A stretch of 64,000 nucleotides of DNA, from assembly GCA_031772625.1 (NCBI GenBank), contig CM062816.1:829796556-829860555 (forward strand), written 5' to 3'. Below, piece after piece: positions 44,792 to 56,022 of this stretch (position 1 is its first letter; each line of letters opens with the position of its first letter). The stretch comes from Pinus tabuliformis (taxonomy: Eukaryota; Streptophyta; Pinopsida; Pinales; Pinaceae). The notes below the pieces were generated by a model, which did no database searches, was not told the origin of the DNA, and saw only the letters and a list, made by a program, of their open reading frames with translations. A program made the position numbers and the translations under genes.

Positions 44792-45875
44792 TCTATGTAA
44801 AATAATTTCTTCTCATCGCACTTATGACCTTTAGTGTATTTGCTATCACAACTATAATAAAGCCCTTTTTCTCTTTTTTATTCCAATTGTTGTGGTGTCA
44901 ACCTTGTGGGTTGTGGAAGGCTAGGGGCAACAACACTTCCATATTTATAGTTGTGAGTGGTAGTCTCCTTTGTTGCCATAATTTTGCTTTCCATTTTTCT
45001 TGCCAACCTGAATGCCTTCTCCAACGAATCAGGTTCCCAAAGGTGAACCTCATGTTGGATGTTATCCTTTAAAATCCCCATGAACACATCAATCTTATGC
45101 TCCTCTGGAATATCTTTTACCCTTATATTCAATTTTTGGAAGTCCTCAATGTGCTCCATTATTGAACCCCTTTGTTTGAGATTTATTATTTGGCTAAAAA
45201 AGGTGTTGCTTTTTGTATCCTCATAATGTGCTATCATTTCTTCCGTAAAAATTTCCCAAGTGAAAATTTGTTTACGAGAGCAAAGCCATCGATACCATAC
45301 AAACTGATTTGGTTTCAAATATAAAGTTGCAGTGCGTACCTTTCTTTTGTTTTTCACATTATGGAGATCGAAATATCGCTCCATCTATAGTATCCATGTT
45401 ATGGGATCCTTGCCATCAAACTTCCTCATATCAATCTTTGGAACATGATGGGTCTTCAACCCAACAATAGAGTCTATGAAATCATGATTAACATTTCTTT
45501 TGTTTTCGTGATGAGTTTCCTTTACTACTTTTTCGCCATTAGTAAACATTTCTTGTAGCAACTTTGTTAAATATATCTTCAAATCTTCCATGTTTCCTTT
45601 TAGTTTTCTTCTATACCATCCATCTTAGTGTCCACGCCATTCATCTTATCTTCCATTCCATCCATCTTAGCTTCCACACCATTCTTCTTATCTTCCACAC
45701 CTTTCTTTAAACCATCCATCTTAGCTTTTGTTACCTTTTGTGAGAGTGAAATTTGTTGCACTTGGTCTCGTAATTTTGATATATCATGTTGCATTTCTTC
45801 CTCTTCTTCATGATTCATGATAGAGCTTTTAGGTTGATTATTAGGTGTTTCCATTTTCTTTCTTCGGGACATCAA
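44792..45875 (-). pseudogene. gag of element F
   Basis: Begins MMSRRKKMETPNN. An N-terminal run of MDG(M/V)EDKMNGV-like heptad repeats (about 45720-45600) suggests a coiled coil; then FDGKDPITWI, ATLYLKPNQFVWYRWL, IINLKQRGSIMEHIEDFQKL and LAR-type blocks of plant chromovirus capsid; then CDSKYTKGHKCDEKKLF near 44840, a zinc knuckle whose first Cys is Tyr. Stops at 45598, 45385 and 44878 split the frame. Confidence 0.87.
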
Positions 45876-46536
45876 TTAATGATAATTATGCTTCATTGTA
45901 CCCTTTGAATCACTTCAAACTAATTTTTCAACCCAAACTTATGCAAAATTTTAAAAACACTACACACTTTTTTTCTCTTTATAGGAGCTCGATATTGAAT
46001 ATGTCGTATCTCTGTCATTGCACATCTCCAAGGTCTAAAATTTCTTCCTGGAGTGGCCCTATGATTACTCTTTCCAATGACACTAGCCTGATAGAAATTG
46101 GATTCTCCAAGAAAGCATTATGCCCAATCTCCCAATATGACCTGATTATATATATTTTTTCAGTAGAGTGAACTTGTACGAAGTGCCACGTGTAACTTTT
46201 TCAACCTTCGGATCTGAAAATGAGAAATAAAAAACTAAAGTTTGTACTCTTTATATAACATCTTACAAAATTTAAATCCTATGCTCAAAGAGAAATTTAT
46301 GACGATTTTCCCAAGGTCACCTGTTTGGGATGTAATTCGGGAGCCTACAAACCCTAACTTCCTTGGATCATATCTTCGAAAATATAGTGATAAAATATCA
46401 GAAATTTGGACCCAAGGTTCATCAAGATTTTAGATCAAAAGGGTTTTAATTTAGTGTTTTGAAACATTGCAGAAAAATAGTTATAGAAAAAATTCTGCGA
46501 TGACATGTTTGGAGCAGCGAAACCCTAGAATCCAAA

Positions 46537-46548
46537 GCTCTTATACAA
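46537..46548 (-). other. Primer binding site of element F (iMet type, worn)
   Basis: TTGTATAAGAGC on the minus strand, two bases past the 5' LTR; ten of twelve bases agree with TGGTATCAGAGC. Confidence 0.7.
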
Positions 46549-46550
46549 AA

Positions 46551-46884
46551 TGTTATGCAACCAGCTCACAAAATAGAAGAAAAGATAGATAAACGAATTC
46601 AAAATCAGCCTCTTCGATGGGGAAACCTCATTTACATTACACAAATTAATAATTCTTGGATGATACAAATGACAAAAACTCCTTTCTATATATAGGAGTC
46701 TAAGGAGTCACAATATAATCAAAGTCGACATAACAATAATAATATAAGAGAACAAAAATAACACTAGTGGGGTTTTATGGGGCACAATAATAGAAATATG
46801 GGGACAATAGAGGCACAACAATAACAATAAGGTCTATAATGGCCATAGTAATGGGGGAATCACTAGTATTATAGGGACCTAACA
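46551..46884 (-). repeat. 5' LTR of element F
   Basis: Copy of 40997-41329. The TATA box (TATATATA, 46687-46694) lies in a conserved stretch shared by both LTRs. Confidence 0.92.
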
Positions 46885-48420
46885 CCAAGAAACTAACCAT
46901 GTAGGTAGAAGAGGGCATGGGAGAAAGAAGAAGAATTAACATTTGGGAAGAGTAACATACATACAGGAGTTGATTTCAAAAGTTGAAGTGGAATCATCCA
47001 CTCACGGGATAATACCCAAGAATAAAGGATCAAACAAATATGCTCTGCAAAGTCTAGCATCTCCTGGATCATTTTTATTTGGCACACACATCAAGGAAGT
47101 GGAATTTTTTGAACCCTTAGCATCAAAGGAAAGCCTAAGACTTTATATTCCATCTATATCAGTTGGGGAAGAATATCAAGGCTTGTTAGAAGGAAAAGGG
47201 GACATAGATGAACATAATTTGGAATTGATTCTAGAAGAACAACCACCTGGTTATTACATCTCAAGTTCAGGTAGTGTTGTGAAACAACCTGTAATCACTC
47301 TATTGCAGAGTGTTGTGAAACAATCTGAACAACCTAAATCATCTAGACAATTTGAATGGCCTAAGAATTACATAAGCAATGAGTGGGGTATTATTTTCAG
47401 CTGAAGAGGAAATTTATTTTCATACTTGATTTTAAAACACAAAAGGAGGAAAGGATGGCAAAGAAACAACTACTACCTCTGAGTTTCCCATTATAGACCT
47501 GCACGGAAGTATCCAATGAAAAATATTAATTTATCAACCCTTTTATTTTTCCAAGATATTTTAGTGAAGATTCAGATAAGTTCCTTTTTTAATTTGATTT
47601 GGTATTTAGAAGTTATGATTATGCCCAAAAACTAAAATTATTCCCTGCTACCCTAAAGGGAGAAACTTTGAGGTGGTTCATGGGATTAGGAGGTTCATCT
47701 ATTTCTTCATGGGATGATATGAAGAAAATTTTCTTAGATAAGTATCAAGACTACTATAGAACAAGGGATTAAAGGAAATAATTGTTTAAAATGTACCAAT
47801 GGGATGAGGAATGTTTGGAAGACTATATAGAACATCTCCATTATAACCTACAAATATCCAAGCATAGTAATATAGGTAAGGACATCCTGAAGAATATTTT
47901 GATCAAAGGAATGAAGGAGGACCACCTAGATATGCTTAATCTTATGGGAAAAGGTGATATATCTAAAGAATCTTACGATGACATTGTTGAGCTTTTCTTA
48001 AGAAGTTCTAGAGGATTAGAAAAAAGTAAAGTATCAGTATGAGATGCCTCTGCCAGAGTACAGAGGCCATCCAATGGCGGAGTAACTAGGGTAGAGATTG
48101 GGAACTTGTAGGAGGATTTTAAAATCAATATTATGAGTTTCTTGACTTATTAGTTTTATATGTTGCAAGAAAGACAAACGAACAATGAAGCATAACAATC
48201 TTTGTCCATATTTTTCCCTTAGTGTAGGAATAAGCACTCTCTTAGGGAGTGCCCACTTAATAGCATAAGGCCTTATAACATTTGGGAATGGGAACATTCT
48301 ACAGAGTAGTGCCCTTCATTGCTAGAACTAAAAGTAGTTCACAAGGAATCATGGGAGGAAGTTGAAAAAACATACTTCATTGGTTCCAAGAAACCATCGA
48401 ACCTCGGCCACCTGGTATAA
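46885..48420 (+). pseudogene. gag of element G
   Basis: An N-terminal 153-codon frame (46943-47404) with no known motif, then capsid blocks: LKLFPATLKGETLRWFMGLGG, ISSWDDMKKIFLDKYQDYY, ECLEDYIEHLHYNLQ, LKNILIKGMKEDHLDMLNLMGKGDISKESYDDIVELF. A degenerate zinc-knuckle-like segment with CRNKHSLREC and EHSTE.CPSL lies near 48220-48310. Several stops. The block order is that of plant gypsy gag. Confidence 0.78.
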
Positions 48421-49031
48421 TTACGAATCCTTTTTCCTCTTTTAAATCGTGATCTAATTTGTATAATTCTCAGCAATTTCCTTAGTATATGCAATAGCCT
48501 CTAGCAGCATGGCAACATCCTAACCCTTCTCTAGTCCAATATCAAATGCCATGGCCCCAATGGCCTTCCCTTCTGAATCTATATCTCTCATGGCCTCAAG
48601 CATGGTGAGGAGCCACTTTTTCTGATCAACCACTTGTTTCATTTCCAATGTAGCAACAATAGTTGCAACTTCCCTCTAATGTGCTAGTAAGTATCCCTCC
48701 TTTACGACCTCAATTTCTTGTACAACCAAACCCTAACCCTAATAATATGGTGATGCAACAAATTTAAACATCAGTTCTCCCCACTTACTGTATCTCACCT
48801 ATGGAATGAAATGAAGTATGAATAACATTAGGGAGAATAGTGAACTCGACAATTCCCCTAGTTATTATAGAATATGAAGAAGATAATTCTCCAGGGGGGG
48901 AACTCTGATTCAAGAGTCATTTGGAAAATAACAAGCTGAATCAACCAAGTTTGACATCACTATGACAACTGGAATGGCTGCAACAATTGATGTCTTGGTT
49001 CTTGTAATAGTTGAATTGTCTAAAACAGTTG
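48421..49031 (+). pseudogene. gag-pol linker of element G
   Basis: Proline/tryptophan/glutamine-rich low-complexity coding traces in shifting frames (WQHPNPSLVQYQ, MPWPQWP, VQPNPNPNN) typical of the stretch between gag and protease in Athila-like elements. Its end, 49027-49031 AGTTG, is the left copy of the D target duplication. Confidence 0.6.
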
Positions 49032-49649
49032 TGATCCAGGTGGATGTTGGTGGCTACCCACCTATCCCATTTGGACCCCCACAACTGTCTTTTTCAGCTT
49101 TTTCAATTTCCTAAATTGTAGCACAGTTTACTATTTTTAGCAATTTTTCGAGTCCTGAACTTCCGGAGCCGTTTTGAGGCCCTAAACGACGTTTTTTGGG
49201 AAATTTGGGGCAACATCGGTCCATGGACCGATGTTTCCTCCCAAAGTGGTAGTGCTCAGATATATCTTTCTAACGAGCTATTGTATGCGTCAAATGGAAA
49301 TCGTATGCCAAAGTTACGACCCTGGGAAATTGATGTACCAATTTACCCAAACGGGGCCCACAATTTGGCGTTTCATCTTCTAGGGTTAGGTTTCGGGATG
49401 TGAAAGGGTTTCCATTGTTTCTCAACAATAAATAGGCCTTCAAGCCTCATTGTAACACAGTTCAGAGGCATGTAGCCACCACATCTCTTCTCAAAGATAA
49501 GCTACCATCGCCCTAGCAGGTTTATTTCCATTTCTAGTTGTAAACATATTTCAGTATTTTCCATTAATGAAATGAAGTATTATTTTCGCTGCATATCTGT
49601 GTTATGGTTATCTTTGTAATTTGTTGCATTCCTGTTTAATTCCGGATCA
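49032..49649 (+). repeat. 5' LTR of element D
   Basis: 618 bp. A TATA-like AATAAATAGG lies at 49427-49436. Alignable with LTRs of A. Confidence 0.95.
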
Positions 49650-49650
49650 G

Positions 49651-49662
49651 TGGTATCAGAGC
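49651..49662 (+). other. Primer binding site of element D (iMet)
   Basis: TGGTATCAGAGC, a perfect plant initiator-Met primer site, one base after the LTR. Confidence 0.93.
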
Positions 49663-49690
49663 GGTTTGCTTTTTCTCTATTTTTCTTTGC

Positions 49691-51422
49691 ATGTCCCCAA
49701 CGAGGTCGGGATATAAGGAGTTAGGGCTTGAACTGGTCAAACCTTTGCAAGACCAGCCTCACAAATCCCGACGGCTTCCCATGGCGGATGAGAAGAAAGA
49801 CGAGGGGGCAGGAGATTCTATCAAAATCTTGCTCGAAGAAGCCCTCGAGCGACAACAGAATGTGATGATGGAAAGCTTTGCCCAGATCCTTTAGCGACTA
49901 CCCAAAAGCGACGCATCGGCTTCCAACAGCTACTCTGGAAACACCATGCCCTTTAAGGTACAAGTTAATTTTGAAATCCCCATATTCGAGGGTCAAATAG
50001 ACGATAATGCCGTAGATAAATGGTTAAATCTGCTAGAGGGTTATTTTTCTGTTCATGAATTTTCGAGTCGGGAAAAGATTGTTTTTGCTCTTCTCAAAGC
50101 AGCCCCCCACGTCAAGGATTGGTGGGAAACCTACTGCGAGCAGAAGGATGAAAGCACAAGCTCACTATTTTCAGCCACACCCACTTGGGATTCATTTCAG
50201 GATGCTATCAAGGAGTAGTACTACCCTGTCAAAAGCTACGAGGACAAATACATCAAATGGACCACATTGCGGCAGGGACGAGACCAAGATGTGCCAGAGT
50301 TCACAAACATTTTTCATACCCTTCGCACACAGTTGGGTATCAAAGATTTTGAGCTGCATCTGGTACTCAAATACCACGACTTCCTACACATATACATCCA
50401 GGAAGAGATGGAGTTCTTAAACATCTCCTCACTCGGCACAGCATACCGATACGCTGTCAAAATCGAGCAAAAGTTCAAACAGAAGAAGCGAGACTTTGGA
50501 TCTGCAAATCCGAAGCCCAAAGCACAAAGCCAAGGCGGGGTGACCCAAGACAACCCCTCGAAGCTGCAAGAAAAGAACAACACCATGAAGCCGAGGAAGG
50601 ACACAGGAAAGTGGTGTGAGTTCCATAAGAGTCCCACTCATAACACAAGTGAGTGTCGGACCAAGCAGTCGCTAGTGGCCGAGTTGAAGGCTTCCGAATC
50701 AGATGCATGTTCCGACCCTGAGCCAGAACCTGACAAGGGGAATGGCAAAGGGAAGCAGATCATTGATGCGGATCCCAGCGCCACTGTTGCCACTACTAAG
50801 ATCCAGAAGAATGAGCCCGAAGACCCAGAGGAGGGGGAGCATCTTTTCCACTCACAAATGTGGGTAAAGGGTTCACCACTGTAATTCATTGTCGACAGTG
50901 GTAGCCAAAAGAACCTTATTTCAGCTGAGGTTGTGAAGCGGTTGGGCCTACCGACTACACCACACCCACAGCCGTACAATATCGGGTGGCTTCATGAAGG
51001 ACGAGATCTCCAAGTTCGCCAGTAGTGTCACCTTCCCTACAACATCAAGCCCTTCACAGACGAGGTATTGTGTGATGTTACACCTCTTGATGTTTGCGAT
51101 GTACTATTAGGCCAGCCATACTTGTGGAGGCGACATGCTGTGTATGAGTCAAGCCCTCCTGCTATCATTATTTCTTTGAATAATTCATTATACAAGATAC
51201 CAGAGGTAGCCCCACCTATTGCCACCTCTTTGATCACTACCAAGAAAGGCAGTAAGCTCATCTCCCAGACTAGGAAATTCATTTTCTGTCCGGTTCACTC
51301 CCAAAGTAAGGGGAAGATCGTTGCTACATCCATGACCCCCGCAAAGGTTTCCTCCATGCAACAGCAACAACAAAGGGATACGGTCATGACAGAACACAGG
51401 AACAACTTCTCCTCACCCACAG
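49691..51422 (+). pseudogene. gag and protease of element D
   Basis: Begins MSPTRSGYKELG. Gag: FKVQVNFEIPIFEGQIDDN, KWLNLLEGYF, HVKDWWETYCE, KYIKWTTLRQGRDQDV, then KWCEFHKSPTHNTSEC, a C-H-H-C zinc-finger-like motif. Protease: FIVDSGSQKNLI (active site intact) and VCDVLLGQPYLWRRHA. One phase throughout, broken by stops at 49892, 50216, 50882 and about 51024; the first and third are one change from CAG and CAA. Less decayed than the same genes in A. Confidence 0.88.
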
Positions 51423-51745
51423 GGGTACCACACAAGTTTCAGGTGGGCGACAAAGTTTGGTTACATCTGCAAAGAGAACGCCTTACCAGAACCCATCAGA
51501 AACTCAGACCACTTCGACATGGTCCTTACACCAGTACCAAGGCTATGGGAAACAATGCTTTGAAGCACAACATTCCTCCATTCCTTCGCTTGCACCGAGT
51601 GTTCAATGTGGACTGTCGTCGACCATGCTTCCCACCAATTCTGGACACATCAGAGATTGCAGAACAGCTCACTAGAGACCCAGATCAACAAAAGCTTCCT
51701 CATCTTAGGGAGGAACTCAACGCAATGGGGACTATTGCTTCCTAA
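51423..51745 (+). pseudogene. Integrase C-terminal tail of element D, fused to protease
   Basis: Directly after SSPTG of the PR-RT linker the frame continues VPHKFQVGDKVWLHLQRERL, LRPLRHGPYTSTKAMG and FNVDCRRPCFPPIL, matching the IN C-terminal domain of A at 4266-3820. The join is in frame. The two parents share GGT.CC at the join, indicating a deletion through short homology. Confidence 0.88.
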
Positions 51746-51756
51746 GGGGGAAGGAA

Positions 51757-52373
51757 TGATCCAGGTGGATGTTGGTGGCCACCCACCTATCCCATTTGGA
51801 CCCCCACAATTATCTCTTTCATCTTTTTCAGTTTCCAAAATTGTAGCACAGTTTACTATTTTTAGCAGTTTTTCGGGTCCTGAACTTCCGGAGCCGTTTT
51901 GAGGCCTTAAACGACGTTTTTTGGGAAATCTGGGGCAACATGGTCTATGGACCAATGTTGCCTCCCAAAGTGGTAGTGCTTGGATAGATCTTTCTAACGA
52001 GCTATTGTACGCATCAAACGAAGATCGTATGCCAAAGTTATGACCCCGATAAATTGATGTACCAATTTACCCAAACGAGGCCCACAATTTGGTGTTTCAT
52101 CTTCTAGGGTTAGGTTTCAGGATGTGAAAGGGTTTCCATTGTTTCTCAACAATAAATAGGCCTTCAAGCCTCATTGTAACACAGTTTAGAGGCATGTAGC
52201 CACCACATCTCTTCTCAGAGATAAGCCACCATCACCCTAGCTAGTTTATTTCCATTTCTGGTTGTAAGCATATTTCAGTATTTTCCATTAATGAAATGAA
52301 GTATTATTTCCGTTGCATATCTGTGTTATGGTTATCTCTGTAATTTGTTGCGTTCTTGTTTAAGTCCGGATCA
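51757..52373 (+). repeat. 3' LTR of element D
   Basis: 617 bp; preceded by a polypurine tract (AAGGGGGAAGGAA, 51744-51756) and followed by AGTTG at 52374-52378. Confidence 0.95.
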
Positions 52374-52378
52374 AGTTG

Positions 52379-52838
52379 ATACTATTATCACTATTGATAC
52401 TATTGTAACATTTGAGCCCTCTAAGAGAATTGTTGACACTACTCTTGGAGGGTCTGTAATAGTCGAAGATACTATCAATACTAAGACTATTTTACACCCA
52501 CCATATCCTAAAAGATTAATTGTAGTAAAATATACCTCTCAACCAAAATCTAACTTTTTGAAAGAATAGAAAAATTTGTATGTTTGCATCCCATTACTCT
52601 AATCCATCTGAGATTTTCAAATTAATGCAAAAACAATGAGGGACTTATGTGTAAAGAAACCTAGAAGAAGACCCACAGATCCTCTTAATATGCATGTTGT
52701 AGGAAAATTATTAGCATTAATGTTAGGAAAAGTTCCACCTACCAATTATGAGGACCTAAGAAACTTAATAGTAATTTTTCACATTAGAGGAACAGTTTTA
52801 CAAATACCCTAGTTGATTTGGGAGTTGCAATTAATATA
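52379..52838 (+). pseudogene. Protease region of element G, left part
   Basis: Continues the G reading after D: PPYPKRLIVVKYTSQPKS, a lysine-rich stretch, AKTMRDLCVKKPRR, VVGKLLALMLGKVPPTNYED, ending in LVDLGVAIN, the Athila-like protease motif (D-L-G-A in most). Stops near 52569 and 52812. Confidence 0.75.
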
Positions 52839-53462
52839 CATTAGAGAAATTTTGAGGTCAAAAATAGGCCTCCAAACAAAAAATGTACAGCCAAAATAAA
52901 CTTTATAAGAACCAATAGGATTCAATATGATGATATCAACCATGGGGGATGATTCACCATTCTTAGAGTAAAAGAGTAAAAATATTAAGAAAATAAAACA
53001 AAAATAAAAGAACTACTTTTTCAACTTCTCTCCCTACTGTTTTATTCAAATTTCAAGTGGGAGCACTCGTTAGATGCATAATTTAATTCCTCATCCAAGG
53101 AGTACCCATGTTTCATACTTTTGATGGACCCTACTACACGAAAAAATGAAAAATACATGAAAACGTGATTGCAATCAGGTTTTTTCATGTATTTTCATTT
53201 TTTGTATAACAAGGTCCATTGAAAGTATGCAAAATAGGTACTCCTTGGATGAAAAATTAAATTTTGAACCCAACGAGTGCTCCCCACTCAAAATTTGAGT
53301 AAAATTGTAGGGAGATAATTTGAAAATACGAGTTGAAAATACAATTTTTTTCTTTTTTCCCTCCAAAATTTGATAATGTAATATAATCTTATTTTATTAT
53401 TTTCACTATTATTTTATAATATTCCTTAGGAGGCCCATTTTATACCTCAAAATTTCTCTGAT
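52839..53462. mobile_element. Foldback (MITE-like) element in G
   Basis: An imperfect inverted repeat about 620 bp long. Outer ends: TTAGAGAAATTTTGAGGT at the left and the complement of TCAGAGAAATTTTGAGGT at the right; inner arms keep TCTCCCTAC, GTGGGAGCACTCGTT, TCATCCAAGGAGTACC and AAAATGAAAATACATGAAAA around a loop of about 16 bases near 53170. No coding capacity. Arms this long suit a non-autonomous DNA transposon, possibly Mutator-like (ends GAGAAATTTT), but the target duplication is not clear. It separates LVDLGVAIN from the continuation of the G protease. Confidence 0.65.
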
Positions 53463-54150
53463 GATTAAAAGGGATACTTTTGAACTATTTGGGTTCACTA
53501 ATTTAAAGGTAACCCAAACTATATTAGAACTGGCTAATAGGTCTAAAATTTGGCCTGAACGGATATTAGAAGATATTGTTATTTTGGTTGATTCCTAAGA
53601 GTACCCAGTGTATTTTGTAGCATTTCAACATAATACCCATCTAGGAGGTCATCCTCTAATCTTAGGAATACCCCATATGGCTATTGCAGATCCCTTTATT
53701 AGTTGTAGATATTGGTTTATGACCATATCTGACAAAAACACCACTAAGAATATTGATCTTTATCCCCCAGCTAAACTAAGTGCGGAATGTGAAAATCCCT
53801 TATGGATTGAATTTGAACTAGAGGAGAATGATACATGTCCAATTATGACCATTGGGAAATCCTTATATTTTAAAAATGAGACTGAGGATGATACCATTAA
53901 CAATTTTATTAGCGACCCCTCTATTGTTACACATCTAATATCCCGATTGTTGAGTTTTATAATGGATAAATTTGATGAGGAAGAAATAATTGATGATCAT
54001 ACTGTGGAAGACATACCTACTACCCCTAGCCTTAAGATTATTCCATTTGAGATAGAACCTGGAAAAACCTTAAATATAAATCCCAATGTATCCTTTGCAC
54101 AAACAAAAAATCGATACAGTGGTTTAGAAAGTGTTATTTTTTTGTATTTT
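53463..54150 (+). pseudogene. Protease region of element G, right part
   Basis: Reading resumes with DTFELFGFTNLKVTQTILELAN, IVILVDS, then the intact frame 53608-54153: NTHLGGHPLILGIPHMAIADPFI (the conserved LG.P.LA block), then CPIMTIGKS and an acidic linker. It ends in the stretch that should precede RT (NPNVSFAQTK); RT itself is absent. Confidence 0.75.
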
Positions 54151-54986
54151 TGAGGTTGAGGGAGTAAATACATTGGACAACATCAAACCACTTTTGAAGT
54201 TCAGATCTAGCCCTGCCAGCTTCAAAGAGGGATCTCTCTTTATGATTTAACTTGGTTTTTAAGTTGATCTTAGGCTAGTTATGATTATGCTTGATGGTTT
54301 GTTTGAATTTGATTGATTGGTTTGGTTGGTTGATCTGATCAAATTACTTTCTTTCGATTAGGCTATGGAGTCAAATAATGTTGGATATTGCATCAAATGT
54401 TTAAAAGAATAATCACAGGGAAAGCTAGTTTCATTTACTGGATCTTTAAAGTGAATTATGAAATGGAGAAAATTTGATTTCAGTAATGATCGAAAAGCAT
54501 TTAAGAATTTTTCAATCAGACTTCAGAAGAAAAACATACAAATTGTAAAAATAGTCCAAATAAGGTGTTCAATTAACAAATCTTATTTTTCACATTTCCT
54601 GTTTTACAATTATATAATGCAAAGAACAACAATGAAAACAACAATTACAATAAGAAAAACATCACTAGTAAATTGCAGCACAAGAATCCTGTGAAAGTCT
54701 TTGTATTAATGATGCTCCAGCAGTGTGGAAAAAGTACAATGCTTAATAAGAAGAATTACAATGATCAGGAACCGACCCCCAATACTTTGAATGAATGAAG
54801 TATTTAAACAAAATTTCCAAAAAGATTACAATGAATTCCACATCAACATGGCAATCTATTATTAACTAAAAAATAACAAAATGACTAATGTGACCAAAAG
54901 AGGTGAATTTGGTGAAGTGATCTGGATGTCTGGCACTATTTTTTGCCATGATTTGGGTGTTGCACTGGTGGATTTGATATCTTTCT

Positions 54987-55259
54987 TTACTCTTGAAATT
55001 CACACAATTTATCCCACTGCTCTTCATCCGGGATGGTGATTTTTTTTGCCTTGCGGTAGATCTCATTTACCTTGGTATATCGATAAAATGTGGGCTTTAC
55101 CACGAAAATATGCTTTATCTCATGCTGAATGAAAATAATGTTGTTGATAGCTTCGAAAAAAGCTCTCCTTGTCATAGCACCTTTCATGTGGGAAGATTTA
55201 GCAGTATCCTTTGCAATGTCTTTAAGCTTGTTAGATCTAAGACTTTTGTGATCCATCAT
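54987..55259 (-). CDS. Hypothetical 90-residue frame, family unknown
   Basis: Open frame with ordinary coding composition: a basic N-terminus (SLRSNKLKDIAK), a central segment FFEAINNIIFIQHEIKH and a charged C-terminus (RKAKKITIPDEEQWDKLCEF). No known domain. It overlaps a plus-strand frame that reads as its shadow. Could be an exon or an accessory frame of a mobile element; equally could be chance. Confidence 0.25.
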   Translation of the reverse strand: MMDHKSLRSNKLKDIAKDTAKSSHMKGAMTRRAFFEAINNIIFIQHEIKHIFVVKPTFYRYTKVNEIYRKAKKITIPDEEQWDKLCEFQE

Positions 55260-55439
55260 TTAGAGAACAGTCTTCCATATTAATCACATCGTAAGGATTG
55301 GGTCGACGTTTCGAACCAACTAATGTGGTTCATCCTCAGGACAAGGTGAGAAATCAATCGATCTGAGAGAATAAATAGCATGGATGCATCATTGTTCAGT
55401 GTTAGCCGTTCAGAATTAGTCGTTGGTGAAATAAAATTA

Positions 55440-55740
55440 TTTAGTTAGAAACTAGCTGTTATGTAATAAATAATTATTTATTATTGAAATAGTCACAATT
55501 TATTAATTAAATAATAATATAATCTAATAAAATAATATTAAAAGCAAGGGTTGACCTAGTCAATGAGAATTAGGAAGAAAACTAGCCGTTAAATAGTAAT
55601 ATTATGTAGAAAACTAGTCGTTATAATAAATAATTAATTTATATAATAATAATATTAGGTAAAAACTAGTTGTTATGTAATGAATTAGATGTTATGTAAT
55701 AAATTAGTTGGTGATAATATTACAAATAATTAATATATCA
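55440..55740. repeat. Degenerate repeats of an AAACTAG..GTTAT motif
   Basis: Variants such as GAAACTAGCTGTTATG, GAAAACTAGCCGTTA, GAAAACTAGTCGTTAT and AAAAACTAGTTGTTATG recur four times at irregular 30-130 bp spacing, each followed by TAATAAAT-rich sequence. AT-rich satellite-like region. Confidence 0.6.
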
Positions 55741-56022
55741 ATTCAAATAAAAATATTCAAGATTAATTTATAATAATAATAGTTAGAAACCCATACTGCA
55801 TAAGCAAACCCATACCTTAATGTATTTCAGGGGAGTCTATCTTTTCTTCACAATCGGTGTAGTTAGCAAGATATAACTTTACAACATGTCAACTCAAACA
55901 TAAATAAGATCACGATATCCATAACACTAACATGTTCATATCATAAACTCATAAGAATTTATCATTTATGCATAGCAATCACATATGTACAATCGGTCTA
56001 GATTAGTAGCACACAATGCAAC

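Larger units (their letters stand above)
40997..46884 (-). mobile_element. Element F: Ty3/gypsy chromovirus
   Basis: LTRs of 333 bp (40997-41329) and 334 bp (46551-46884) start TGTTA and end TAACA. The flanks CCAAA (40992-40996) and CCAAG (46885-46889) are a 5 bp target duplication with one change. Minus-strand order: 5' LTR, primer site, gag, PR, RT, RNase H, IN, chromodomain, polypurine tract, 3' LTR; total 5.9 kb. RT reads FFDE for FFDD and the catalytic Glu of IN is Lys, so it cannot move by itself. The LTRs differ at about one in ten positions by eye. Inserted in the 5' part of G. Confidence 0.92.
49032..52373 (+). mobile_element. Element D: internally deleted relative of A
   Basis: LTRs 49032-49649 and 51757-52373, starting TGATCC and ending GGATCA, with a perfect AGTTG duplication on both sides. 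It has primer site, gag, protease and only the C-terminal end of integrase, with RT, RNase H and most of IN missing. Relative to A about 2.3 kb is absent. The remaining frame runs from 49691 to 51745 in one phase with four stops. It looks like a non-autonomous derivative that depended on proteins of full-length relatives. The LTRs differ at about 7 percent of positions by hand count. Confidence 0.94.
40756..54150 (+). mobile_element. Element G: Athila-like Ty3/gypsy relic split by F, D and a foldback
   Basis: Begins with a tRNA-Asp-type primer site, continues with gag on the far side of F (46885 onward), a linker, then the protease region on both sides of the foldback, ending near 54150 before RT. 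Typical Athila phrases are visible (PPYPKRLIV, LVDLGVAIN). After removal of F (40997-46884), D (49032-52373) and the foldback, about 3.6 kb remain. No 3' LTR found; the 3' half is absent. Confidence 0.72.
54151..56022. other. Unassigned AT-rich sequence
   Basis: Contains one unrecognised 90-codon minus-strand frame (listed) and degenerate repeats (listed). No LTR end, primer site or polymerase motif. Part of it may be the lost 3' half of G, but no motif supports that. Confidence 0.4.

Noticed and set aside
52839..53462. Target duplication of 9 bp around the foldback
   Set aside because: The flanks TATACATTA and TGATGATTA agree at only five of nine positions.
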